From Amoebophrya sp. A120 (Eukaryota; Sar; Dinophyceae; Syndiniales; Amoebophryaceae), in contig CAJINV010000002.1 of NCBI GenBank assembly GCA_905178155.1, forward strand, positions 10,458,146 through 10,522,145: 64,000 nucleotides of DNA. Reading direction: 5' to 3'. The notes beneath the pieces are model-generated. The model had not been told where the DNA came from, made no database searches, and saw only the letters and a program-made list of their open reading frames with translations. Shown one piece after another: positions 1 to 12,301 of the stretch. Numbering within the stretch: position 1 is the stretch's first letter; the number at the start of each line of letters is the position of its first letter. A program made the translations under genes and the position numbers.

Positions 1-966
1 GCGTAAAGAGGCACTGGTGAGTCAGAGTGTCAGAATAGAGACGTCGTTGTAGAAAGAAACAGCTATAGGTGGAGGGCAATTATTTTGTTCCCAAAAAAAT
101 GTGTATAGTTGTGCAATAAAGAAATACTCACATCTAAAATGCTGCACGCTATGGGTCGTTGTCGTGGTTGTTGAAATAAGCCGGAGTTTCTAGATAAATT
201 TCCTGTGTCGCTTGGTCGTCATCGATCTCGCTATTAAGGTCAGAGGACTTATTCTTGGAATACTATCATGCCAGAAACTACTGCTGTGTTATTGGCTGCT
301 AGCGTGCGCTTCCGATGATTGAGCTAGATCCCGGGTTGCTACCTGTGTACATGGAGTTCAAAAAGATGACGACGACATGCCTTGTCCATCTGAACAACAC
401 GCCGTCATCACCTCTGGAGCAGAGAACCCACCACCTAGAAGCCGCTATACATTCTGTACAAAGTGAACAATGAATCGTACAACAAGACCTGCTAAATAAT
501 TCGAAACAAGAGAAAGTGCTGAAGTTAGTGTCTGTACCGCCTTGAAAACTTCAAATCATAATCATGTCAAAGAGTAGAAAAAGCATAAAGAGTGATGTGT
601 TAACATAAAAATGCGTCGCCGTCGTTAGAAGGTGTAGCTGTGTAGCTGCAGAATAGGAAATCATACTCGGTGTAGATCTGTTGTCTGTGCGAGAAAAGCG
701 ATCGTAATTGTTGAAAGTACAGTAGTGAGCAATTACTGATCGCTTTTACTGCTAGACTTTTGAGGTGTCGTTTTTGTCGTGCTGCGTCGCCAAGCCTAAG
801 TCGCCGTGTTTCTTGGGAAACACAATACGTCGTGGCACAACTTGTTCTATGGGTCGTCAGTGTCACACTCAATACCTTAAGGTCTTTTAAAAAATGTTTC
901 AAACAAATTTTGTCTCATCATGACGAAGAATCCCTTCCACATCTCGTGAAAGAAGTTGTGAAGAGT
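1..966. other. Left flank, no supported gene
   Basis: AT-rich sequence with short open frames in both directions. None has convincing composition or recognisable similarity, and no tRNA or rRNA was recognised. It lies downstream of the small minus-strand gene that ends at 967 and probably holds its 3' flank. Confidence 0.4.
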
Positions 967-1692
967 TTAATCGTACTCGAGATCGCTGTTGCGACCTCCG
1001 CCGATGAGATCCTGGTGGACCAGGTGACCCGTGTGCTGATCGACCCAAATCCAACGCACCTCCTCCGTCCTCGCGGCGTAGCGCAGCGGCAGGTGGTACT
1101 TCAGGTACCTTTGAGTTGTACGTGTTCTCATATCACTTCGGCCAGATCGAGATCTTTCTTCGTTGTTAAATGCAGCATACAATTCATGCGAACTAGAAAA
1201 TCTGGTTATAAAAAAGTTGCAGAACTAGAACAGGAAAAAAAATATTAATTACCCTGTCATTGGCGGTTTCGCCATAATGTCACGCGCGATGAACTCGTAT
1301 TCTTCTTCCGTCAAACGGCCCCGGCTCCGTTTTGCGCGAAACTGTTTAATTTGAGGAGACAAGTAGAGTGCAAAAGATCATCGAGTCATGTAAGTTTAGG
1401 CACATCGTCGAACAAAATCACGATTCCTAATTTCGTACACCGATGAATTTTGTAATAAATTAAATTTAAGTATTGCATTTTGTATCTATGAATTGTCAAC
1501 TTCAATCGTCATGTGCTGATTTACTTCTGTGTGTTGTACATTTACCTCATTGTCGCTGGTGGAGCCTGAGCTGGGGTCCTCACTTGACTTGTTGTTAGCG
1601 CTGGTCGTTGAAGACTCCGCCGGTGCTTTTTCTGACTCCTTCTTCACTTGCGTGGTGGCCTTCTTGGCCTGCGACGTGATTGAGCGCAACAT
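967..1692 (-). CDS. Small three-exon protein of unknown function (about 125 aa)
   Basis: Inferred exons are 1692-1546, 1341-1253 and 1108-967. Both introns are GT-AG (donors GTAAAT and GTAATT), and the three lengths add to 126 codons including the stop. The N-terminus (MLRSITSQAKK...) is basic and free of acidic residues for 18 positions, which would suit a mitochondrial presequence. A Ser/Thr/Glu-rich linker follows, and then a compact charged C-terminal half containing RLTEEEYEFIARDIM and EVRWIWVDQHTGHLV. I do not recognise the family. The in-frame joining of three short exons with protein-like composition is the reason for calling it. An unseen upstream exon is possible. Confidence 0.55.
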
Positions 1693-2054
1693 ACTGGTTC
1701 CGCTACGTATCTATCTGTAGTTCAAGCAAATGAACTACGAAATTTTTGTGCCTTTCGATTTAAGTGGCACAACAGTCGTGATACTACAATACAAATACTC
1801 GTGCTTGTTCTCGTACCTCTCCGAGCAAAAAAAACTGTAGAAACACTACTGGTAGCTATAAAAACAAAGCAACAAATCAGGAAAATCCAAAAAAAGTCAA
1901 AATATACAAATTTTGTTACACAAGGAAGATACTTATTATTATTTTGGGGTTGAGATTTGAGGATTCGGAACGTGTTGCCGTAACGATTTAGGCTGCATTA
2001 GAATTTATAGGGCGAAAGGATGATTTTTGTTGCGAGCTAATTGCGATCATCTCG
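1693..2054. other. Intergenic, AT-rich
   Basis: About 360 bases between the small minus-strand gene and a plus-strand ORF. The two would be divergently transcribed, so this could hold both promoters. No motif could be assigned. Confidence 0.35.
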
Positions 2055-2339
2055 ATGTTGCGACGTAGTGCGGCTTTATACAAGTATTTCCATCAGCACA
2101 ATCGCACTGCAGGCTGGTACGGCCAAACGAAAGTGTGGATGAAACGAATGATAGAAGCCTTTCCGATGTTGTACGAATCTACTTCAGCGAAAAACGTTAT
2201 TTCTAGTATCCGGGACGGAGATACAACAATGCAAGACGAATTCCGAGTCCTCTGTGGGAGAATTTTGACGAAAATGCCCGACGTTTTCAAGTCGTTCTTA
2301 TTTCTTGACGAACTGCATACCGAGAAAGATGCAGCGTAG
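2055..2339 (+). CDS. Possible small protein, 94 aa, plus strand
   Basis: An uninterrupted ATG-to-TAG frame of 94 codons with balanced, globular-looking composition: mixed charged and aromatic residues, no low complexity. It begins MLRRSAALYKYF and contains WMKRMIEAFPMLYE. The basic start and the ALYKYF segment loosely recall LYR-type mitochondrial assembly factors, but the match is too weak to name it. It would be the only plus-strand gene in the window, which lowers confidence. The opposite-strand frame here looks less protein-like. Confidence 0.35.
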   Translation: MLRRSAALYKYFHQHNRTAGWYGQTKVWMKRMIEAFPMLYESTSAKNVISSIRDGDTTMQDEFRVLCGRILTKMPDVFKSFLFLDELHTEKDAA

Positions 2340-3299
2340 CAGCATGTCAGTTTCTGTTACCGACTTTCTGTTTTGGGAAGTTGTCACGCTTGGTACGATG
2401 AATTTCTTCTATACGTATATCGTAAATATTGGCTATTGCGTTTGACGAGTGACCTGCCATCCTTCTATCATGTGCGTACGAAATTATAGTAAGGACCGAT
2501 GGTTTTCTGCTTCTTGAAAAACCGACTTCTGCATTTCTCTGTGAACCAGGACCAGAACACTCACAATCAATGTGTAGCTTGCCATGTTGTCCGGTACGGG
2601 GAGCCTGAGCTTCGTGTTCCCTTCTGATAACATAACTTTACAGCACGGACATATTTTTCAGAGGTAGAGTTCCCGATTCTAATTATCTGTCTGAGTCAAT
2701 CAACTGCCGCGTAGTAGACCATAAGAAAGGAAACAGCGCATCTACCGGTCTCTTGCAACAATTGAAAAGTCCTCTCATAGCTAGGCGTAGCTCACCACAA
2801 GATTGTTCGACACGCAAGTGGCTTACAGAGTCCGTTTTCCAAAATGCTGATAGCTGCAATGGAAGCGGCGATATTTGTGCTAGTGCGTGTTTTGTTTTCT
2901 GTTTTCTTTGTGGTGGGTGTACATCCATCTCCATCATTTGAAAAAGTACTAAAAAGCATACAAACGATCCTTCAAAAAAAGTCTCGTGTCGCGCAGAGAC
3001 TACTTCCACGTTTTGCTAAGTGTGACAACGTTGCCTTCATCATTATTTTGCATCTTTGGATGTTGTCACACGTGCTTGTTGAACGACAATATTTGCAGGG
3101 GTCAGTATCCTAGCTTTCATCATCATCGATCCATCTGGGGCTGCAGTGATGTGATCCCAGAAGACGATCGTCTCTAATGACAAACTATTGGATCACTTCG
3201 TGCGTGTAAATTTGAGATCATGGTTGAAAAGTCGGTAAAACAGTTTTGGTGTGCAGTTGTTTTATATCGGTCGCTACTGAATATGCAGAGGAAGTGTCT
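2340..3299. other. Intergenic, no supported gene
   Basis: Short frames occur on both strands. One at 2844-3113 (+) has a hydrophobic start resembling a signal peptide (ATTTTTGTG-type region), but it overlaps another frame and has no support. The right part is the 3' flank of the PAM2 gene. Confidence 0.3.
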
Positions 3300-6200
3300 T
3301 TACTTCTTTTCAGTAGCGGTTGAGCCAGCGGCGGTCTCAACCTTCTTGTCGCTCTGTTCCACGTCCTTTGTAACTTTAGTTGTCGCTTTTTCATCATTTT
3401 TTTGAGCCTTTGCCGCTGCAGCCGGGGCTGCAGCTTTTGCTGGCTCGTCTTTCTTTTGACTCTTCTTTTTGTTGTTCTTTTTCTTAGGTGCAGCAGCTGC
3501 CTGGTCTGAAGTGGCAGAAGCGGGCTGCTCTGGCTGCTGATTGTTCTTCTTTTTACCTTGTCCCTTCTTCGTGCCCTCCTTCGGCGCGGCCGGGGCACCT
3601 TGTTCCCGGTTATTCTTCACAGAATTTCTGGCATGCTCCGCCCAGAAGCCGCTGCTTCGTCGGGGCTCTTCTTGCTGCTTGCCCTGTCCCTTCTTGGCGG
3701 AAGCACCCTTCGTTCTCTTGCCGGATTGCAGCTGCTGTTCGCCACCATTGTAGACTTGTTGCTGTTGCTGACCATTCTGGTACATCATCATCTGTTGCTG
3801 ACCCGTGGCACTGGAGCAGCTCGCGGACGAGTTGCGTGCGACGCCGGAGTTTCGCGGGAGCGCGGCCCAGCACGGGTGCGTCGCTGTATTAGATTCGGCG
3901 TGCGACATGGTGAACGCGTTCTCCAAGAAAGGGTTCTGAACTCCGCAAAAGTTCCCGTAATACGTAGCGGCCATCGACATGGAGCTTGCCCTCGGGGCCG
4001 GAGTCATGTACGCAGCCGTCGAAGAACCGCAGGCAGCCGTCGGTGGCATTTGGAACGGTGCCGCATCCTTGTTAAGAGTGATAGCACTGCTTTTCGCGGT
4101 TTCTCTTTCAGCCGCGGATTTATTTGGAGGTACACCATTGGCTTCTCTAGTATCGTCGTCCGCGTTATTTGCTTCGCTTTTTTTTCCCTCCTTGGCGGCA
4201 GGAACGTCGGTACTACCAACAGCCTCCTTGCTGCTTTCCGCCGGCGCCGATGCGTTATTCGCGATAGCTCCGGAGGAAGGGGCTGACGCCTCCACGGGCT
4301 TGGTGTTGATCATGTGATTGGGGTCCACGAATTTGTTGCACTGGTTTGCGTACGCGTAGGGGTTGTCCAGGGAGAAATGCTGCAGGCTCTGCACCGCCGG
4401 CCCGCCGCCCACCCGCCAAGCGGACAGAAGCCGCTGGTTGGCTTCCTGCAACATGTAGAAGTACTGTTGCTCCGCTTCCTGAAACTGCATCACCAAAAGC
4501 TCCTCCTTCGAAACGGTTGGCGGCACAAACTCTTGCGCGTTCGGGTTGAAGGCGTCCGCGTTGCCATTGTAGAATGAAGGTCTGTGGTAGAGTAATTTGA
4601 CAAAGAATTTTTCACGAGGTTTAGGTTTTTTCCCTGGCGGTGCATAGATATCTTTTTCATGGACCAATGCAGGGATGTCTGCGTGTTTACATGAAACCAA
4701 AGTGAAACTGGAACTGCTCGTACGTCGTAAAATAAAGACACTGCTGCACAAGTACCTTCTGCTCTTTCGTCCGCCGCCCCGATTGGAAATGGAATCCTGG
4801 TCGATTCTGCCCGGACTCGCGAAGGCCTTGGAGACCCGGCGGGAACTGGAGATGATACTTCTCCGCACCGACTTCCGCGCGTCAAACTCGCCCTGCAGCT
4901 TCGCGATCCGGCCGGCCAGCTGCTCCTTCCGGGCGACCTTGGCCTTCTGCAGAGCGTCCAACTTGGCTTCCCCAGACTTCTCCTTCTCCTCCAGGAGCAA
5001 GATGTTCCGCATCTCGCGCTTCAGCTTCCGCAGGTGCTTGTCCTCGGCCTTGTCGTCCAGGAACCGCTTGTCCATGGGTTTGTGGGTCTTCTTCTCCTTC
5101 TATCAAATGTAAAAATGTCTGGGTCTGGAAATTTCTGAGACTTGTCATGCACGTTTTGCATGGGCCATGATGTCTGTGATGCATGCCCTACCATCACAGA
5201 CTTTTTGAGGGCTTCGCGATGCCTATTCCGCATGACAAATGCCTTCTCCGCGTAGCCAAAATTGCATTCCCTTTGCTGCTTATGCAATACAGATTTCTTT
5301 GGAATCCAAATGCAGCATCACAAGTTTGCATTCTTCCAGACCCAGACATTTTTGCATTTGATACCTTTTCCTTTTGGCCTTCCCCGGTGTGCGGCTCGGA
5401 CCTGTTTCCGGTGGACTTGCGCGACACCGGCGTTTGACAATCATTATAGGCAGAGTTTGTTCGGCTCTTCTTCTTTCGTTCGCCGGTTTGCGAGTACACG
5501 GAGGTCCGGCGGGACGCGTTGCTGTACACGGACGACCGACGCCCGTCCGCCTGGCTGTAGTTCGAAAAGACACTGTTGCGCCGGCTCTTGCTGGTGTTCT
5601 GGGTATTCAGGCCGGAGAAGTCGATGTTGTGGTGGGAACCCACACTGCACACGGATTCCCGCCCCTGCACAGACGAAATCGAGTTCCGCCGGCTGCGCCA
5701 GTCACAATCACCGTCCGGAGTCTCCTCGTACGCACGACGGCTGCGACGGGAAGTCTGTTTCATGGATGTTGGTTTTGATAATACATAGATAAAATCTTCA
5801 AGCAAAGGAAAGGGATGAGCTGCATCGAGCCAGAGCAGCCTGCCAAAAGCCTAATCTCCGGTCATACATTAAAGCGTACTACAAACGTTTTTTCTACCTG
5901 ACTCCACCGGGAGCTGTGACGGCTTGACTGCCGCGATTTGTTTTTCGTGATCTCCTTCCCACGACGACCGTGGTAGGTGCCGCCGACGCCCGGATAGTTC
6001 GCGTGCACAAACTGGTCGATCGATTCGCGGTAACACTCTTCTTCCAGGTACTGCTCACACAGTCGGTTGAAGTTCTGTAGAATTGGATAATTATTGAAAG
6101 TACATTATACGGGTTTCTGCTTGTCTTGTTTCAGGTTACACACGCACTGAAAGAACCTCAGTTGCCCCTTGATGTCAGTACCTGCGAAGATAACAACTGA

Positions 6201-6746
6201 CGCGTGCAAATGCAATTCCAATTCTGCATCAAAAATTAGCTTTATATATTGTATTACTTACCTCCAAGTCCAGACCCAACTCGGGGCTGCAGTCGAAGGA
6301 AGAGCACAGCTGTTCGTAAGCTTCGTCCCACGTTTGTTCCTCCTCTTCGAATCCCGTGGTAGCGGCGAACAGGCGCAATTCGTTACGGCCCAGGTACCTG
6401 GTAAGGATACAGCAACACAGGGTGAACAAGTTCACACTTTGTTTGATTTATTCTTATGATTTGAAAACACAAAGAAGTTCAAGTCACGGGATATGCAAAA
6501 GTGGGCGCCGGCCTGAGAGAAGTTTTAGTTTAATGATTGTGGTGGTCCCAATATGGTAAAAACTTACCCGTTGGTATCGGCGTCCAAGCAGCGGAACATT
6601 TTTTCCGAAGTGGACAGCTCCGCGTCCAGATGCTGGGAGATCCGCCGGGCAATGTTAGAGCTCGTCAACATCGTTTGCAGCGCATTGTCCAGAGCATCCT
6701 GCTGCAGCTCTTCGGCCTGCGCCAAAGCTGGATTCTGACTCGGCAT
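3300..6746 (-). CDS. EF-hand-like, PAM2-motif protein with low-complexity tail (about 900 aa)
   Basis: Inferred exons: 6746-6568, 6397-6262, 6167-6144, 6074-5898, 5754-5364, 5095-3300. Together they give 901 codons. The loop DADTNGYLGRNE (about residues 55-66) matches an EF-hand Ca-binding loop and is completed across the first intron. At about residue 480-490 the string FNPNAQEFVPP matches the PAM2 consensus, which in other eukaryotes binds the MLLE domain of poly(A)-binding protein. The last 200 residues are Gln- then Lys/Ala-rich. A Ser/Arg-rich stretch (about 230-300) could be phosphorylated. These features suggest a cytoplasmic mRNA-regulating protein that may sense calcium. The 24-nt third exon is the least certain. 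One introner element (5101-5363) splits the gene. It could be two genes, but the frame joins cleanly. Confidence 0.7.
5101..5363. mobile_element. Introner element in the PAM2/EF-hand gene
   Basis: A 263-bp element whose ends are inverted repeats of about 30 bp: TATCAAATGTAAAAATGTCT on the left, mirrored on the right with one mismatch. It is flanked by 5-bp sequences CCTTC (5096-5100) and CCTTT (5364-5368), a 4/5 match. Removing the element plus one flank joins codons as Gln-Lys-Glu-Lys-Glu-Lys-Lys and keeps the frame. Here a GT-AG intron can be drawn by sliding the boundary inside the duplication. The interior has GCATGACAAAT and GCATCACAAGT motifs and a nested hairpin near 5192-5203. Confidence 0.88.
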
Positions 6747-8323
6747 CTTCCGCTAATATGTTTTACCCGAAGGAAGATGACCGGAAGATGGTTTCTTGTG
6801 GATAATGATCCCGTCCAGAAATCTTTGTTTTTCGGTTTCCTGGTCCCGCAAAGAGATGATAATGCTCGTCGGCGAACTCAAATCTTCGCTTGCGCAGTAG
6901 AGAGCTCGCCACTGCAAGGCGAAAATAGAAGATGTCGACCAGATTGAAAGCGTGTTCCTTAGTATACAGCTTCAATAGAGTAGTTTTCTACCGTGTTCCA
7001 CGGACAAAAAACACGGAACTGATTGAAACCAGCACGTGCTTCCAACCGTGGCTCCGATTATACTCAAAATGTGTCTATCAAGAAGCTGAAAGTGCAAGAA
7101 ACAAGAAGATGCTGAAAGATAAACCTAAAACACGGCACAGCTTTGCTTCCAAAATAAACTGCTAGCAATAACGACTTCCTCCTGAAGATTAAAAGAGTTC
7201 GTAAGTTTCATGATGGAAAGTTTGTAGATCCGTTTTTGAAATTGAATTCGAGAATACGGCTCTTCGATGCAGATCTGGCTGTTCTACTTTAACTTCTGTA
7301 AGTTGTAGTGTAGTAGAGTAATAATTGCCCTTAGTGGCTACGTAGCTTGTGTTTGTGATCCACGGTGAGGATGGCTTCAGAATGCTGCGACTCAATCGAC
7401 GACCAATGTAGGATCAAGAAAGACCCTGGAAGATGATGGTTGAGAAGTTTTATGTTGCGCCACGCTTGTAAGAACCAGAGCGGCAGAAAAGAGCTTATGG
7501 AAGATCAGATCTTCTTGGATTTTTCCGGTAACAAGCCAATCAACTTCAGTGTCGTACGTGCCGGGGGATCGGCTCGGCTTTTTAGATGATCTTATCAATA
7601 CTGAATTTGGATCTTTCCTTTACCTTTTCCTGTCCTTCGGTCCAGAGAAAAATTAACGTTACTCATACATGTTCATCATGATCTTCGAAAGTGCAAGGCC
7701 ACACACTACGTACGGTCACATTTTGTTGATCTTGTTTTCGCTGCTGCCAAGATCTCATTTTTGCAATCAGTAGTGGTTGTTTTAGTAGTTCCGTTCTTAT
7801 TCTGAATCTTACGACTATAAGACAAAGACCGATCCATTTGAAACTCGATGACTCTTTATCGAACTACGTCTGCTCGTGTGGTCTTATGCTTCACAGAAAA
7901 ACGCGAACAGTCGCAGGAGTGCGTCAATGCACTGACGAGCACCACGTCAAGAAGCTACAGGAGCTCGCAGAAAGTACAACTCCATTTTGTACCATTGTAA
8001 TACTACAAAGCTAAACCAATGCGCGAGTTCTTCGGAAAGAATTACGCACAACAACAAAATTGTCGTTAGGGATTTTCATTAGAGACACACGTGATTTTTT
8101 TAAAAAAATTTTCGCCATGCCAGATGGCTATCTTGTTTTTTTTTTGTTTTTGCTTTTATGAGTAATGAATCGTTAGGAAAATCGTTAGGAAAATCCTTAC
8201 AAGAAATCATTAGCTACAGCTGTAAATGGAACTTCAATTAATTAAAAAAAACCTTTTATGGAAAAGAGGTGCGGAAAAAACCGCGAAATAAGATCGATCC
8301 TTTCCAGCAACTCCGTCCTCTCC
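6747..8323. other. Intergenic, 1.6 kb, no supported gene
   Basis: AT-rich sequence upstream of the PAM2 gene and downstream of the large unknown gene. Short frames of 60-77 codons occur on both strands, none convincing. T-rich runs near 8100-8155 and the repeated GTTAGGAAAATC at 8172-8195 are simple sequence. It presumably holds the promoter of the PAM2 gene near 6750-7000. Confidence 0.4.
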
Positions 8324-11300
8324 TCAACTTATGCTATTGGATTCGTCTCGACGGCCTCGCAATTGCTCAAGCAGTGCAGAACGAGTCGGCGCGGCTGCTT
8401 GAAACGCTGCGTACCTCCGCGCAAGGTCGCGTGAATCGATCCCCAACTCGAGAAGGTGTCTTCGCTCTACCTTGCTTTCGCCGACTAGAAGAAATTTATC
8501 TCTTAAGCCCGGCGGGAGTTCCTGTGGTGCGAAAAGGGTTGTCGGTGCATTCTTGTTGTGGTTTGCACTGTCATTCTCATTTCTGATCTTTCGGAAGACA
8601 AAAATTAGTATGAATACTCAACGTAAAAACATTCGTAAAACTAAATAAAAGTAGATCGATCATGTAGATACCTGTAGCTGCGTCTGAATGGCGATGTGTT
8701 CGGGTGTGAGGTTGTTCGCGTCGTTCGGAGCGCCTGAAGCTGTTGCTGAACTGTTTCCAAAATTCAACACGTAGGCTGCTTCCAGGTGCTGCGGGTAAAA
8801 CCTGCCTGCGTTCGCGCCGTCGGCGAGGAGAGACAAGTGTCGAAGCAGCCACTTTTTCCCGTTCACTTCGTCCTGGGCCGCCTGGTGTTGTATTGCCGCC
8901 GCCTCTTTTGGACTTGTCCTGCTATTCACCGGCACGGATGGCGAGGCGCCCGCCATGTCGTAGACCTCTATGGTTTGCGGCATGATGAAATGCGAGTTGA
9001 ACAGTTCGAGACTGTCCACCTTCTCCGAGTTTTCTCCGTCGATCGAGACCAGCTGCACGACCGGTTTTTTAATCCCGTCGATGCCGCCGCTGCTGCCTCG
9101 TCTACTCCGGCTAGCTGCCGCTTGCTGCGCCGCCGCGGCTCGCTTCTTGTTCTCGAACACCCTATTTTTCCAAATCGCGAGCTCGAGCCGCTGCCGCTGC
9201 AGATCCATCGAGCTCTCCATAGACCAAAGCCACAGAAACCGGAAATCCCGGATGCTAGAGTGCGAGGACCTTATGAGATGCGCGGGGCTTGATGTCGGTT
9301 GCGGCGTCAAAGAGCCACTGGCAAGCTGCTGCAAGCACGGCTGGTAGTAGTGGACGACCGCGCACTTGGTATTATTCACGATCGGAACTCCTCCCTGTCC
9401 GCCAAGCATACCCCCTCCTGAAGTTGAGGTGGACGTGCTGCTGTAGTAGGAGCTCTGACCCCCGCCGCTCAGATACCCTAAGCACGCCGACGGCCAGGCG
9501 TCGCGCGTCTGCAAAAGTCTCCGCAACGTCGTGGTCGGCAGCTTGATCAGTGGCGAACTCTGCCAGGGATCCGGGTTCCGCTCCCGCAACAACTCCTGCA
9601 GAATCTCGTCCGCGGGGGTGGATAGCAGCTGCCCGGCTACATTAGCGCCAAACGTCGGCAAACGTGGGTACCCACCCGTGACCAGTCGGGCTTCTTGCAC
9701 GATCTCTCTTTCCTGAAAATACCTGCGCCAGAAGGGATTGGTTTCTTCCAAATAGTCCTGGACGGTGTCGGTGCCCATAGACACCATGGGCGGGTCGTTC
9801 TTATTCCGCCTGGTTGTAGTTCTACTACTTTTGTTCATCCCCGGGTCGGTTGCCGTGCTCTCCTCGATCAGAAAATCCTCTGCGACGACGTTCTCCCAGA
9901 AGAAACTAGAGAGAGACAGATCGGATCCGATGTCGAAACTACTGACGAGCTGTTGAAAATTTTGGTATAGCAGGCTCTGACGATTATTAGCAGCTCCCGC
10001 GCTACTGGCTCGGCTTGCTCTACTACCATTCTTGTCTCCACCGAAGTAGTCAATCATCTCTTCATCGTGTTCCAACATGGTCGGAAGCAGCCCGTTGCTT
10101 TGAAGATGATACCCCGGAACCGCACCTCCTCCTGCGGGCCCGAAACCGCGACCGCCGAAGTTTCCTCCGCCGAACGCGCTGAAGGACGACGAGTTCTGTC
10201 TTGTCAACCGAGCCCGCTCATCGAGGTCGGCAGTGTGCGAGTGCTTCAGTTGCTTCAGCTTACTGGCCGTTATTCCGCTACCGACGAGATGATTCTGGTT
10301 ATTCATCATGCTAGTGTTGCTCGATGAAGAATTCGCGGAGCTGTTGCTCATGGTGTCGAAGTCGTTGGTGCTCGCGGTCGCGCTGGATGGGGAGCCGAAG
10401 TAATCGTCGCACAGGTCGACGGACTTTCGCGTTTGCGTCGTGGTCTCGAACTGCTTCACTTCCTTATTCCCGTGCTCGTCATAGACGATGCGCTTGGTCG
10501 GGATTTTGGTCTGTTGTTCCGACGTTGTGTCAGTGGCAACACCGCGATTCAGATTCAGCTTCGATTTCAGCCAGGAACTGATGCTGTTATCTTCTGTCGC
10601 TTCGTTGTTGCTATTTTTCTCGAACGGGGCGAGTGCTTCGTCGTCACTGCACGGCTCGCCGTTCCTGTTGTCCCCACTAGTCAATCCTAGCGCCTGCTTC
10701 GCTATCACGGCTCGCGGTGGCTCCGGATAGACCTGGCCTCCCGCGTCGGAGCTCTGCGGATCAAATCGCTTGATTCCGCCCTGCTGCAGGAAATTGCTGC
10801 CCTGCTTGGTGTTGTGCAGCAAAAACTCACTCTCAGTGGAGAAGAAGTCGTCGCCGAGCTGGATCGTCGTGACCAAGTGCTTCTGTTCGCGAAAAAGCTT
10901 ACATGCGAGTAACCTGGGAAACAGTTCTTCCTCTATGGCCGCTTGGATTTGGTGCGGAGGGAGGTGGGTGCTACGCCGGAAACCCGTTTTATCCAAACCT
11001 GGAGCATTATTCAAGTTTGCCGCGATGTCTAGACAAAACCGGTGCAGGCAATTGTACTTCCCGCCGAACGCGTTGAAGAAAAGAATCCAGCCCCGGTCGA
11101 GGCTGCCGGTGGTTTGCAGGGTTTGGATACCGGAAAGCGGCTTCGGCTTGCTCAGTTCCAACTCGAGGTCCTTGCGCTGCTGCTGCTTCTTCCGCTCCCT
11201 TTCTCGGTTTTCCACGTCGAACAGCATGTCATCCAGTGACTGGAGCTGTGGTAAACCCCGGCCGACTGCGACCGAGTTAATATCCGCATCATTTTGCATG

Positions 11301-12301
11301 CGGCTCGTCACACCTCGTGTGAACCGCTCGATAGGCGAGGGAGCTTGTTGGTGATTAGTCGCAGCCGCCGGTATTCTGCTCTGCTGCTGTTCCCCGTGCT
11401 GCGCTTTGTGAATGTTTCTCAAAACTATGTTTTGAAAAAGATATTCCAGTTCCGCGATTCGTGCCTTGCTGAAGGTCGGTAGACACCAGGAAGAAATGTC
11501 GTCTTCATCTACCGATGTTGAGGTGCCATCAGTATAGCCGGCACCTATCCTCCGGTGCCCGGTGTTCGGCGAGGCTAGGGACGTTATCTTTTCCGAAGAT
11601 ATGCCCAGAATTCCCGACAGACTTCTGTCGTACCCAAACGTCTGGTTTGCGCGAACCGTGCGAGAATAGAGTGGCTCTTTCGGTCTTTTGCCCTTTTTGT
11701 CATTCTCCTGCTTGTTGTTCGTGGATGAATTTTTGAACTCGCGCATAAATTCCTCCTCGTCGACAGCTGCCAGATCGTCTTCCAGCTGTTGCGCCATGAG
11801 CCTCGCTTTTCTCGCATTGAAGCACAGGACGGACGACGCCAGGCCACCTTTAGTGCGCTTCATTTCTTCCTCTTGCTTCTTGATCAGTTCCTGTTTTCGC
11901 TTTTCCAGAGCCGCACGGTAAGCCGCAGTCGTGCTCATCTGCGATGCGCTTTCCGCGTTGCTCGCTTGCCCTTCGCCGCAAGAAGAATCCCCTGCATCCT
12001 CCTCGCCCGCGTCCAGGTCGCACTGAATCTTGATGCTCCGGTAGTGTTTCTTTATCGGCGGCCGTCGCGCCATTTGTTCCGAACTTTCGGAGATGTCCAG
12101 CATCGACCCAAACGCTTGCAGCGTCCATTGTAGGCCGCGCGAAATGGATGACGTTGATGCTGTACTGTCTTCTTGCGAAGTCGAGGTGCCTTGGTCTGTC
12201 CGGCGATACAACCGGGGATCATACGACTGGCTTGAATTTCTATCCGCGACGACCATCCTAGGATGCGGGCTATAGTGGTGCTGCTCAGGGTAACGATTCA
12301 T
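8324..12301 (-). CDS. Large unrecognised protein (about 1,297 aa)
   Basis: Two exons, 12301-8672 and 8587-8324, joined in phase by a GT-AG intron of 84 nt (donor GTATCT). Without the second exon the frame stops six bases into the intron. The protein is mostly Ser/Gln/Asn-rich and looks disordered. Islands of order include GWILFFNAFGGKYNCLHRFC (about residues 400-420) with the following Leu-rich segment, YLEETNPFWRRYFQEREIV, and a Lys/Glu-rich coiled-coil-like stretch near residues 130-200 (ALEKRKQELIKKQEEEMKR). No domain is recognised. The C-terminal exon (LRDKFLLVGESKVERRHLLE) looks folded. The start is the first ATG of the frame. Composition suggests a scaffold or regulatory protein, but that is only inference. 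Confidence 0.72.

Noticed and set aside
4679-4755. GT-AG intron in the PAM2 gene
   Set aside because: Donor and acceptor look acceptable, but removal breaks the frame. The sequence is open when retained.
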